Position numbers and translations under genes: made by a program
Shown: positions 26,806 to 34,989 of the stretch, piece after piece
Position numbering within the stretch: position 1 is the stretch's first letter
How the letters are laid out: every line of letters starts with the position of its first letter
The notes under the pieces: generated by a model
Databases searched by the model: none
The model's input: the letters and a program-made list of their open reading frames with translations, nothing else
What the model was told of the DNA's origin: nothing
Source of the DNA: Acidobacteriota bacterium
GTDB lineage: Bacteria; Acidobacteriota; Thermoanaerobaculia; UBA5066
Reading direction: 5' to 3'
Assembly (NCBI GenBank): GCA_016716715.1
Contig: JADJVE010000002.1
Coordinates: 310,001-374,000 of the forward strand
DNA length: 64,000 nucleotides

Positions 26806-28061
26806 CTTTTCTCCAGTGCGCGCCGGACGGCGTCGAGGTCCGGCGGAATGCGTGTCGGGGGGCCGACGGAGCGCATGGCTCCCCGCGTGTCTTTCAGGCC
26901 GTTGCCGGTGGCGACGTGGAGGACCCTCTCCCCGCGCCGAACGAGGCCCTTCTCGAGCGCGGCCTCGAGGCCGGCGAGCGCGGCGACTCCCGTGGGCTCG
27001 GCGAAGACGCCCGTCGCGCGGGCGAGACGCGGGATCCACGCGAGGATGGCCTCGTCGCGCGCGGTCACGATGGCGCCGCCCGAGGCGCGCACGGCGCGGA
27101 GCGCCTTGATGCCGTTGCGCGGCGCGCCGACGTTGATGGAATCGGCGAGCGTCGCCGCGTCGAGGGATTCGATCCGCTCGTCGCCGCGCGCGAACGTCTT
27201 CGCGAGCGGCGCGGCGCCCTCGGCCTGAACGGCGAGGAGGCGCGGCAGCCGGTCGATGACGCCGTGCGTCTTCATCTCGACGAGGCCCTTCCAGATCCCG
27301 GCCGTCGTGCAGCCGTCGCCGAGAGCAACGGTCACGACGTCGGGCGGGTTCGCGCGCAGCTGCTCGCCGATTTCGAGGCCGCACGTTTTCTTCCCCTCGA
27401 CCAGATACGGGTTGATCGCGCAGTTCCTGTTGTACCAGCCGAACTCTTCGACCGCCGCCTGGCAGACCCGGAAAGCGTCCTCGTACGGCCCCTCGACGAG
27501 GAAGACCTTCGCTCCGTAGACGAGAAGCTGGGCGACCTTCGCTTCCGGGGCGGAGGCCGGGACGAAGATGAACGCTTTCATCCCCGCCTCGGCGGCAAAC
27601 CCGGCAAGGGAAGACGCAGCATTGCCGGTCGACGAGCACGTGATCTCGCTGCGCCCGAGCCACCGCGCGCGGAGGACGACGACCGAGCTCGCGCGGTCTT
27701 TGAAGGAGGCCGTCGGGTTCCGCCCGTCGTCCTTGACGAGGAGCGCTCCAAGGCCCAGCTCCTTCGCGAGCGCGGGTGCGTCGACGACGGGCGTGAAGCC
27801 CACCTGCAGGCGCGGCGGCGGGAGCGCGGCCGCGTCGTCCGGCACCGGCAGGAGCGCCCGGTACCTCCAGAGCGAGAAGTCTGGGTTCGACGCGAGAGCG
27901 GCGCGCCCGAACGTCTTCGCCACGCGGTCGTGGTCGTACTCGACGTCGAGGATGCCTTCGATCCCGCAGCGCGGGCACGTGTACTCGACCTCGCCGTGCG
28001 CGTAAACGGCCGAGCACAGGACGCACCGGAGACCCGTCACCTTCGGCAGCGCAAGACTCAA
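26802..28061 (-). CDS. Threonine synthase-like PLP enzyme with zinc ribbon
   Basis: This 419-aa PLP enzyme of the archaeal-type threonine synthase group has an N-terminal zinc ribbon (CVLC ... CPRCG, residues ~13-32). The PLP lysine is in NPTASFKDRASS, and the phosphate-binding loop is in SSTGNAASSLAG. On its own it would be called threonine synthase (ThrC), but its position between the xanthine dehydrogenase gene and a second PLP enzyme in a purine operon, 4 bases after xdh, makes a catabolic role plausible. No homoserine kinase or dehydrogenase gene is nearby. Activity cannot be decided from sequence alone. Confidence 0.75.
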   Translation of the reverse strand: MSLALPKVTGLRCVLCSAVYAHGEVEYTCPRCGIEGILDVEYDHDRVAKTFGRAALASNPDFSLWRYRALLPVPDDAAALPPPRLQVGFTPVVDAPALAKELGLGALLVKDDGRNPTASFKDRASSVVVLRARWLGRSEITCSSTGNAASSLAGFAAEAGMKAFIFVPASAPEAKVAQLLVYGAKVFLVEGPYEDAFRVCQAAVEEFGWYNRNCAINPYLVEGKKTCGLEIGEQLRANPPDVVTVALGDGCTTAGIWKGLVEMKTHGVIDRLPRLLAVQAEGAAPLAKTFARGDERIESLDAATLADSINVGAPRNGIKALRAVRASGGAIVTARDEAILAWIPRLARATGVFAEPTGVAALAGLEAALEKGLVRRGERVLHVATGNGLKDTRGAMRSVGPPTRIPPDLDAVRRALEKR

Positions 28062-28065
28062 GCCG

Positions 28066-30678
28066 TCACCTCTTCAATGCCCGCGCCGCGGCGGAGTCCT
28101 TCATGGGCAGCGTGAACCGGCGGACGCCGTCGAAGGCGAAGAGCGCCCCCGCGACGGCGGGCGCCGTGGGGACGAGACCGATCTCCCCCACGCCCTTCGC
28201 GCCGAACGGGCCGTCGGGCTGAGGGTCCTCGACGAGAATGACTTCCACCTCAGGCATGTCCTGCGCCCGGAGGACGCCCACGTCGCGGATGCGGAACGAC
28301 GTCGGCATGCCGTCTTTGCAGACCATTTCTTCCGTGAGGGCGTAGCCGAGCCCCATGTGGACCGAGCCCTCGATCTGGCCTTCGCAGAGTTTCGGGTTGA
28401 TCGCGCGCCCCACGTCGTGCGCCGCGACGACCTTCGCGACGCGGCCCTTCTCGTCCAGCACGACGACCTGCGTCGCGAAGCTGAACGCGGAATGGAGCTT
28501 CATTGGCTTGCCGGGCGGCGGCTCGTGCCCGAGCTTCGTCGTGTCGTCCACGAGCGTCTCGCCGACGTAGATCGTGCCGGCAAGCTGGGAAAGCGTCTTT
28601 CCGGAGTCGAGGTCGGCCTTCAGCTTCTTCGCCGCGTCGACGACGGCACGGCCGCCGAGGTACGTCGCCCGCGAGCCGGTCGTCTGGCCGACTTCCATCG
28701 GGAAGCGCGTGTCGACGCGCGCGTGGAAGGCGGACGCCTTGAGGCCGGTCACCTCGCACGCGCACTGGATGAGGACCGTGAGGAGGCCCTGGCCCATCTC
28801 CGTGTACCCGTTGTGGATCGTGACGGTGCCGTCGCTTCCGACGACGAGCCGCGCCCGCCCCCACTCCTTCATGCCGTTCCCGATCCCGGTGTTCTTGATT
28901 CCGCAGGCGATGCCCGCGCGGCCGCCGCTTGCGTCCCAGACCTTCTTCACGGCGAGAAGCGTCTTCTTGAGACCGACCGAGGCGGTGAGCGTCTGCCCGC
29001 AGGACCAGTCGTCGCCCGCCTCCAGCGCGTTCCGCCAGCGGATCTCCCACCGGTCGAGGCCGGCCTTCTCGGCCAGCATGTCGAGCGCGCCCTCCATCGC
29101 GAAGTGCGCCTGATTCGCGCCGAAGCCGCGCATGGCGCCGCAGGGCGGGTTGTTCGTGTAGACGGCCAGCGCCTCGACGTCGAGGGTCGGGCACCGGTAC
29201 GGTCCGGCCGCGTGACCGGCCGCGCGCTCCAGCACCTTGCCTCCGACCGACGCGTACGCGCCCGAATCGCCGAGCATCCGCGCGCGGACGGCCGTGAGCC
29301 GCCCCTCCGTGTCGCAGCCGACGCGGTAGTGCATCCGGATCGGGTGCCGCTTCGGGTGGAGGCGCATGGATTCCTCGCGCGAGAGCACGAGACGCACGGG
29401 CCGCCCCGTCACACGGGCGAGGAGCGCCGTCTGCGCCTGAACCGACATGTCCTCCTTGCCGCCGAACGCGCCTCCGTTCGGGACGAGGACGACGTGCACG
29501 TCTTCCTCGGACAGGCCGAGAAAACCCGCGACCTGGCGCCGGTCGTCGAAGATGCCCTGCCCCTGCGTGTACAGGGTCAGCCGCGCCTTCGGGTTCTGAC
29601 CCGCGGCGTCGCCCGGCGCGGCGAGACAGGCCTCGGGCTCGAGGTAGAGGTGCTCGATGCGCTGCGTCTGCCACGTGCCTTCGACGACGTGCGCCGAACC
29701 GGAAAGCGCCGCATCCGCGTCGCCGAGCTTCACGACGGAGCGCGACAGGAGGTTGCCCTCCGGACCGACGCGCGGCGCGCCCTCGCGCAGCGCTTCCTCG
29801 GGATCGGTAACGGGCGGGAGCACGTCGTACGTCACGTCGACGAGCGCCGCCGCGGCGCGGGCCGTGCGCGCGTCCACGGCCGCTACCGCCGCCAGGACGT
29901 CGCCGACGTAATGCGTTTCCTCGCCCTCGGCCACGAAGCCCGGCCAGTCGGGGACGATGAGCCCGTAGTGACGCTTTCCGGGAACATCCTTCGCCGTCAC
30001 GATCGCCATCACGCCCGGGTGCCGCGCCGCGCGGGACGTGTCGATGGCGACGACGCGGGCGCGGGCGTGGGGCGAGAGCGTGAGCGCGCCGTGCAGCATC
30101 CCGGGAAACGCGAGGTCCGCGACGAAGGGACGGGTGCCCAGCGCCAGTTCCTCGGCCTCGTACCGGTCGAGGCTCGTGCCGACGCGGCCCGAGTCGTCCG
30201 GCGGCTCGAGCGCTTCGCCCCGGCGCAGGCGCGCCGCCGCGTGGAACGCGTCCACGATCTTGACGTAGCCCGTGCAGCGGCAGAGGTGGGGGTCGAGCTT
30301 CTTCTGGATCTCCTCGTCCGTCGGGTCGGGGTTCGCGTCGAGGACGCTCTTCATCCGGAGGGCGATTCCCGGAATGCAAAAGCCGCACTGGACGCCCGCC
30401 GTGCGCGCGAACGCCTCGCCGTAGACGTGGCGCTCGGCTTCGGGCACGCCCTCGAGCGTCAGCACGTGCTTTCCCGCGGCCGTCCGGGCGGGCACGGCGC
30501 ACGCGGTCTTCGGGTGGCCGTCCACGAGGACGAGGCACGCGCCGCACTGGCCCTGCGGCGAGCAGCCGTCCTTCGGCGACGTGACGCCGGCGTGGTCGCG
30601 GAGCAACTCGAGAAGAGAAGCGTCGGCCGCGACGTCGAAGCCCCGGGCGGCGCCGTTGAGCGTCAGCTCGACGTGCAC
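28066..30678 (-). CDS. xdhD: Selenium-dependent xanthine dehydrogenase-type molybdoenzyme (XdhD-like)
   Basis: This 870-aa fusion has an N-terminal [2Fe-2S] pair (CSPQGQCGACLV ... C, and CGFCIPG ... CRCTGY, residues ~35-150) and a molybdopterin-binding hydroxylase (from ~170). Mo-site segments are NGGAFGGKEDM, AMRGFGANQAHFAME and GPFGAKGVGEIGL, the last containing the catalytic Glu. There is no FAD domain, as in XdhD, so electrons must leave through an external partner such as YgfK. The family is annotated as selenium-dependent (labile Se cofactor, not selenocysteine). The GTG at 30678 is chosen because it begins the ferredoxin domain; the open frame runs further upstream into non-conserved sequence. 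First gene of the purine operon. Confidence 0.87.
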   Translation of the reverse strand: MHVELTLNGAARGFDVAADASLLELLRDHAGVTSPKDGCSPQGQCGACLVLVDGHPKTACAVPARTAAGKHVLTLEGVPEAERHVYGEAFARTAGVQCGFCIPGIALRMKSVLDANPDPTDEEIQKKLDPHLCRCTGYVKIVDAFHAAARLRRGEALEPPDDSGRVGTSLDRYEAEELALGTRPFVADLAFPGMLHGALTLSPHARARVVAIDTSRAARHPGVMAIVTAKDVPGKRHYGLIVPDWPGFVAEGEETHYVGDVLAAVAAVDARTARAAAALVDVTYDVLPPVTDPEEALREGAPRVGPEGNLLSRSVVKLGDADAALSGSAHVVEGTWQTQRIEHLYLEPEACLAAPGDAAGQNPKARLTLYTQGQGIFDDRRQVAGFLGLSEEDVHVVLVPNGGAFGGKEDMSVQAQTALLARVTGRPVRLVLSREESMRLHPKRHPIRMHYRVGCDTEGRLTAVRARMLGDSGAYASVGGKVLERAAGHAAGPYRCPTLDVEALAVYTNNPPCGAMRGFGANQAHFAMEGALDMLAEKAGLDRWEIRWRNALEAGDDWSCGQTLTASVGLKKTLLAVKKVWDASGGRAGIACGIKNTGIGNGMKEWGRARLVVGSDGTVTIHNGYTEMGQGLLTVLIQCACEVTGLKASAFHARVDTRFPMEVGQTTGSRATYLGGRAVVDAAKKLKADLDSGKTLSQLAGTIYVGETLVDDTTKLGHEPPPGKPMKLHSAFSFATQVVVLDEKGRVAKVVAAHDVGRAINPKLCEGQIEGSVHMGLGYALTEEMVCKDGMPTSFRIRDVGVLRAQDMPEVEVILVEDPQPDGPFGAKGVGEIGLVPTAPAVAGALFAFDGVRRFTLPMKDSAAARALKR

Positions 30679-30763
30679 AGGCCCATTATCCACGCGGAGG
30701 CCGGGCGGACGGACCCCCGAGGCGCACGTATGCTCTTCCCGTGACGACGTTGCCCGGAGGCCC

Positions 30764-31951
30764 ATGCTGAACCCGTGGCGGGGCCTCTCCGGCCTCCCCC
30801 GCGCTCTCTGGATCCTCGCGGGCGCGTCGCTCGTCAACCGGTCGGGAACGATGTTCCTGCCGTTTCTCGTCCTCTACCTGACGAGCCAGAGGGGATTCAC
30901 GGCCGGCGCCGCGGGTGTCGTCTTCGCCCTCTTCGGCGCGGGATCGCTCGCCATCGCGCCGGTCGCGGGACGCCTCGCGGACAGGTTCGGAGCCGTCCGG
31001 CTGATGCGCGTCGCCCTCGTCGCCTCGGGCGCCCTCCTTCTCCTCGTCCCCTTCGCGCGCGGGATGTCCGCGATCGGCGGCCTCACGCTGCTCATCGCGC
31101 TCACCGGCGAGATGTTCCGGCCCGCGAGCCTGAGCGTCGTCTCACACCTCGCGGCGCCCGGCCAGCGCAAGGCCGCATTCGCCCTCCAGCGCCTCGCCGT
31201 CAACCTCGGGATGAGCGTCGGGCCCGCCGTGGGCGGCTTCCTCGCCGCGGTTTCGTGGCCCGCGCTCTTCATCGTGGACGGGGTGACGTCGCTCCTCGCC
31301 GCGGCCACGCTGATGCTCTTCTTCCCGAAGAACGCGATCCCGCCCGCGGAGCCCTCCTCCGACGTCGGCGCATCGCGCCGCGAAGGCCTGCGCGACCCGG
31401 CCCTCGTGTTCTTCCTCGCGGCGCTCGTGCCCGTGTGCATCGTTTTCTTCCAGCACGAGTCGTCGATGTCCGTGTTCCTCGTGCGCGACGTCGGCCTCGC
31501 CGTCTGGGTCTTCGGCCTCCTGCACACGGTGAACACGCTCCTGATCGTCTTCCTCGAGGTCCCGCTCAATCTCGCGATGGCCCACTGGCCGCACCGGCGC
31601 GCGCTCGTCCTCGGCTCCGTCCTCGTCGCGGCCGGCTTCGGGGCCCTCGCGTGGGCGCGGTCGCTGCCCGCGGTCGTGGCGACCGTCGTCGTCTGGACGT
31701 TTGGCGAAATGATCCTCGTCCCCTCGATGTCTTCCTGGGTCGCGGACGTGGCGCCGCCCGACAAGCGCGGCGCCTACATGGGCCTCTACACGATGGCGTT
31801 CAGCTTCGCGCTCGTCCTCGGCGGGCCGCTCGGGACGTCGCTTCTCGAACACGGCGGCGGGCGTACGCTCTGGCTCACGATGCTCGCGCTCGGACTCCTC
31901 TCGGCCGCGCTCTTCACGCGCGTGAGGGAGCCGCGACGGGAGGCCGCGTGA
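30764..31951 (+). CDS. MFS transporter
   Basis: This 395-aa major facilitator has 12 predicted helices. The loop 2-3 signature is degenerate (GRLADRFGAVRLM), and a central loop around residue 195 separates the two halves. A ribosome binding site CGGAGG ends 3 bases before the ATG at 30764. It diverges from the purine operon with an 85-base spacer, so it could be a purine or drug transporter, but it resembles MFS exporters more than the NCS2/UraA purine permeases. The stop overlaps the next gene's GTG. Confidence 0.83.
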   Translation: MLNPWRGLSGLPRALWILAGASLVNRSGTMFLPFLVLYLTSQRGFTAGAAGVVFALFGAGSLAIAPVAGRLADRFGAVRLMRVALVASGALLLLVPFARGMSAIGGLTLLIALTGEMFRPASLSVVSHLAAPGQRKAAFALQRLAVNLGMSVGPAVGGFLAAVSWPALFIVDGVTSLLAAATLMLFFPKNAIPPAEPSSDVGASRREGLRDPALVFFLAALVPVCIVFFQHESSMSVFLVRDVGLAVWVFGLLHTVNTLLIVFLEVPLNLAMAHWPHRRALVLGSVLVAAGFGALAWARSLPAVVATVVVWTFGEMILVPSMSSWVADVAPPDKRGAYMGLYTMAFSFALVLGGPLGTSLLEHGGGRTLWLTMLALGLLSAALFTRVREPRREAA

Positions 31952-32844
31952 CGGAGACCTGGACGCACCACGAGGGCCCGGTGAACGGCGTCAGTCTCCA
32001 CTGGGTGGAGCAGGGCGAGGGCCCGCTCGTCGTCCTCCTGCACGGCTTTCCCGAGTTCTGGTTCGCGTGGCGGCACCAGATTCCCGCGCTCGCCGCTGCG
32101 GGCTTCCGCGTCGTCGCACCCGACCTGCGCGGGTACAACCTGTCGGAGAAGCCCGCGGGAGTCCGCGCCTACCGGATCGAGGCGCTGCTCGGCGATCTCG
32201 AAGGGCTGATCGCTCTCCTCGCGGGCGAGCAGGGCGAGTCGCGCGCCCACGTCGTCGGCCACGACTGGGGTGGCGCGTTCGCGTGGTACGCGCCGCTCTT
32301 CATCCCGGAGCGGCTCCTCTCCCTCTCCCTCCTCAACGCCCCGCACCCGCTCGCGTTCCGGCGCGAACTGCGATCCAGCGCCGCGCAGCGGAAGAAGTCG
32401 TCGTACGTCTTCCTCTTCCAGCTGCCGTGGATCCCGGAGCGGCGGATCCGCGCGGGAAACTTCGCGATTCTCGAGAAGATGCTCCGGCGCGACCCCGTGA
32501 GACCGGGCGCCTTCTCGGACGAGGACGTGCGCCTCTACGTCGAAGCGCTGGCGCGGCCCGGCGCGCTGACCGCCGCCGTGAACTACTACCGGGCCGCCCT
32601 GCGTTTCCCGCCACGGGCGCGCGGCCGTGCCTGGCCCGAAGGTCTGAAGACGCTTCTCGTCTGGGGCGAGCGCGACCGCTACCTCGGCCCGGGGCTCCTC
32701 GAGGGCCTCGACCGCTGGGTGCCGGACCTCACCATCGAGCGGATTCCCGGCGCGAGCCACTGGGTGCAGGCCGACGCGCCCGAGAGAGTCAACGAGCTCC
32801 TCGTCCGGTTCCTGACGGGCGTCACGCCCTCGCGAAGTCGATGA
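31948..32844 (+). CDS. Alpha/beta hydrolase, epoxide hydrolase-like
   Basis: This 298-aa alpha/beta hydrolase has the oxyanion segment LLHGFPEFWFAWRHQIP, a nucleophile elbow GHDWGG with Asp rather than Ser, an acid in LLVWGERDRYLG, and the catalytic His in GASHWVQADAPE. The Asp nucleophile and the HGFPE/W pattern are typical of soluble epoxide hydrolases and some haloacid or haloalkane dehalogenases. The GTG start overlaps the MFS stop (GTGA), so it is coupled to the transporter. The 3' end overlaps the convergent RNB gene by 23 bases. Confidence 0.83.
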   Translation: MTETWTHHEGPVNGVSLHWVEQGEGPLVVLLHGFPEFWFAWRHQIPALAAAGFRVVAPDLRGYNLSEKPAGVRAYRIEALLGDLEGLIALLAGEQGESRAHVVGHDWGGAFAWYAPLFIPERLLSLSLLNAPHPLAFRRELRSSAAQRKKSSYVFLFQLPWIPERRIRAGNFAILEKMLRRDPVRPGAFSDEDVRLYVEALARPGALTAAVNYYRAALRFPPRARGRAWPEGLKTLLVWGERDRYLGPGLLEGLDRWVPDLTIERIPGASHWVQADAPERVNELLVRFLTGVTPSRSR

Positions 32845-34291
32845 ACCCGCGCTCGACGTCGGTCGAGACGAGCTTCACGCGCACCTTGTCGCCGACCTCG
32901 AGCCCCTCCTCGCCGCGGACGACCCGGCCCTCGACCGGCGGCGCGAAGATGCGGACCCACGTGCCCTTCTCGGAAGCGCCCGTCACGACTCCGTCGAAAC
33001 GCTCGCCGATCCGGTGCTGCAGGAGCAGCGCGGCCGCGGCCTTGCGAACGAGGCGTTCGACCTTGTTCGCGGCGTCCTCCTGGTCCGTGCAGTGCCGCGC
33101 AAGGCTCGCGAGCTCGCCGTTCGCGTACGGGCTCGGCCGCCCCGCGAGCGCGGCCTTCAGGAGCCGCTGCGTGATGACGTCCGGGTAGCGGCGGTTCGGC
33201 GCCGTCGAATGCGTGTAGTCGCGCACCGCGAGGCCGAAGTGCCCGATGGGCGTCTGGCCCGGCAGCTCGAGGACGTACTCGCCCGCGCCCATGAGCTTGA
33301 CGATGACGAGGGACAGGTCCGGAAAGCGCACCGGGTCTTTCGCCCGCTGCTCCTTGAGGAACGCTTCGAGAGCCCTCGAGTCCGGCTCCGGCGGCAGCGT
33401 GAACCCTTGGCCCGAGGCGACCGTCACGATCCTCAGCCAGCGCTCGGGCGAGCGCACGATGCGGCGCAGCGACGGCGAGCCCTTCGACTCGAGGAAGCGC
33501 GCGGTCACGCCGTTGGCCGCGATCATGAAGTCCTCGATGAGCTGGCGCGGCTCGTTCTGCTGGTCGACCTTGAGGTCCGTGATCGTCTCGCCGTCGAAGA
33601 CCGCACGCGCCTCGATCGTCTCGAGGTCGAGCGCCCCCTCCTCGTAACGGCGGGCCCGCAGCTTCTGCGCGGCCGTCTCCTGGAGGCGGACCTGCGCGTC
33701 GACGCCCGGGACCTTCGCCATCGCCTCCGGCATCGGGCCCCGCCCGTCGCGCCAGGCGTCGACGGAGTCGTACGCAAGCTTGGATTTGTTGCGGACGACG
33801 GCGCGATACACCGCCGTGCCGTGCGGCGCACCGCCGCCGTCCACGACGAACTCGATGACGACGGCCAGCCGGTCCTCGTCCGGGTTCAGGGACGTGAGGT
33901 CCGTCGAGAGTTTCTCCGGGAGCATCGGGAAGACGCCGCCCGCGGTGTAAACGGACGTCGTGTTGTGCGCGGCCCGCTCGTCGAGCGGCGTTCCCTTCTT
34001 CACGAGCGCGTCGACGTCCGCGATCGCGACGAGAACCCTGATCTCGCCGTTCGGGAGGGCCTCGGCCACCGACAGCTGGTCGAGGTCGCGGCTGTCGTCG
34101 TTGTCGATCGAGGCCCAGAGGAGGGACCTGAGGTCGCGCAGCCCGTCGGCATTCGCCGGGGCGGGAGCCGTGATCGCCCCAAGCTGGTCGAGGGCGGACG
34201 TCGGGAAATCCGGCGCGAGACCTTTTTCCCGCATGGCGCGGCGAGCGATTTCGTGGAGGTCGGAACGGTTGCGGCGCGACCGGTCGTTCAT
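32822..34291 (-). CDS. RNase II/R-type 3'-5' exoribonuclease (RNB domain)
   Basis: This 489-aa protein has an RNB catalytic domain (residues ~50-390) with the metal-binding ASIDNDDSRDLDQ segment, HNTTSVYTAGGVFPMLPEKLS, and DYTHSTAPNRRYPDVITQ. A C-terminal S1-like region follows (GVVTGASEKGTWVRIFAPP). Compared with RNase R (~800 aa) or RNase II (~640 aa) it lacks the N-terminal cold-shock domains, with only ~45 residues before RNB. It is therefore a compact RNB protein, of which several groups exist. It ends convergently within the epoxide hydrolase gene. Confidence 0.87.
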   Translation of the reverse strand: MNDRSRRNRSDLHEIARRAMREKGLAPDFPTSALDQLGAITAPAPANADGLRDLRSLLWASIDNDDSRDLDQLSVAEALPNGEIRVLVAIADVDALVKKGTPLDERAAHNTTSVYTAGGVFPMLPEKLSTDLTSLNPDEDRLAVVIEFVVDGGGAPHGTAVYRAVVRNKSKLAYDSVDAWRDGRGPMPEAMAKVPGVDAQVRLQETAAQKLRARRYEEGALDLETIEARAVFDGETITDLKVDQQNEPRQLIEDFMIAANGVTARFLESKGSPSLRRIVRSPERWLRIVTVASGQGFTLPPEPDSRALEAFLKEQRAKDPVRFPDLSLVIVKLMGAGEYVLELPGQTPIGHFGLAVRDYTHSTAPNRRYPDVITQRLLKAALAGRPSPYANGELASLARHCTDQEDAANKVERLVRKAAAALLLQHRIGERFDGVVTGASEKGTWVRIFAPPVEGRVVRGEEGLEVGDKVRVKLVSTDVERGFIDFARA

Positions 34292-34347
34292 GGGGCGATC
34301 TTGCCACGCGCCGAAACCCCGGCGGCGCCCGTGGCGTACAACTCCCG

Positions 34348-34989
34348 ATGAAGCTCGCCTTTGCCGCCCTCGCTCTCGCCCTCGCCCTCCCCGCCTCGGC
34401 GGAGGACGCCCGGGTCGCCCCCATCAAGGCCGCCCTCAAGGCCGAGAGGTGGGACGCGGCCGTCGAGGCCGGCGAGAAGCTGGTCAAGGAGGCGCCCGAG
34501 AGTTCTGAGGCGCAGATGTGGCTCGGCCGGGCTTACGGCCAGAAGGCTCTCAAGGCGTCGCTCTTCTCGCAGATGGGCTGGGCGAAGAAGTGCAAGGCGT
34601 CGTTCGAGAAGGCCGTCGCGCTCGACCCGAAGGACGTCGACGCCCGCGTGGATCTCCTCCAGTACTACGCGAATGCGCCCGGCATCGCGGGCGGCGGCAT
34701 CGACAAGGCGCGCGCGCAGCAGAAGGCGCTCGACGGGCTCGACCCCGTGCGCGGCGCGCAGATGAACGGCTTCATCCTCCTGAAAGAGAAAAAGCCGGCC
34801 GAGGCCGAGGCCGAGTACCGGCGCGCCGTCTCGCTGGCGCCGGAGAACGGCTCGGCGCACTGGCGCCTCGGCCGCGTCCTCGAGCGCGGGGGCAAGAAGG
34901 ACGAGGCGAAGGCCTCCTACAAGGAAGCCCTTCGCCTCGACCCGACGCTCGAGGGCGCGAAGAAGGACCTCGAGCGTCTCGGCGGCTGA
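34348..34989 (+). CDS. Secreted tetratricopeptide repeat protein
   Basis: This 213-aa protein has a signal peptide (MKLAFAALALALALPASA) followed by about four TPR-like helical pairs, for example WDAAVEAGEKLVKEAPESSE, CKASFEKAVALDPKDVDA, AEAEYRRAVSLAPENGSAH and AKASYKEALRLDPTLEGA. It is likely a periplasmic protein-interaction scaffold; no enzymatic motif is visible. It stands alone between two minus-strand genes, so it has its own promoter in the 56-base spacer upstream. Its stop abuts the convergent ppdK stop. Confidence 0.82.
   Translation: MKLAFAALALALALPASAEDARVAPIKAALKAERWDAAVEAGEKLVKEAPESSEAQMWLGRAYGQKALKASLFSQMGWAKKCKASFEKAVALDPKDVDARVDLLQYYANAPGIAGGGIDKARAQQKALDGLDPVRGAQMNGFILLKEKKPAEAEAEYRRAVSLAPENGSAHWRLGRVLERGGKKDEAKASYKEALRLDPTLEGAKKDLERLGG

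Noticed and set aside
26802..28061. Housekeeping threonine synthase (thrC) as the firm call
   Set aside because: Sequence fits the fold, but the tight purine operon context and lack of threonine pathway neighbours make the substrate uncertain.
34348..34989. Linking the secreted TPR protein to the TPR protein at 38174-39430 as one system
   Set aside because: They are 3 kb apart with ppdK between them on the other strand; one is exported, the other cytoplasmic.
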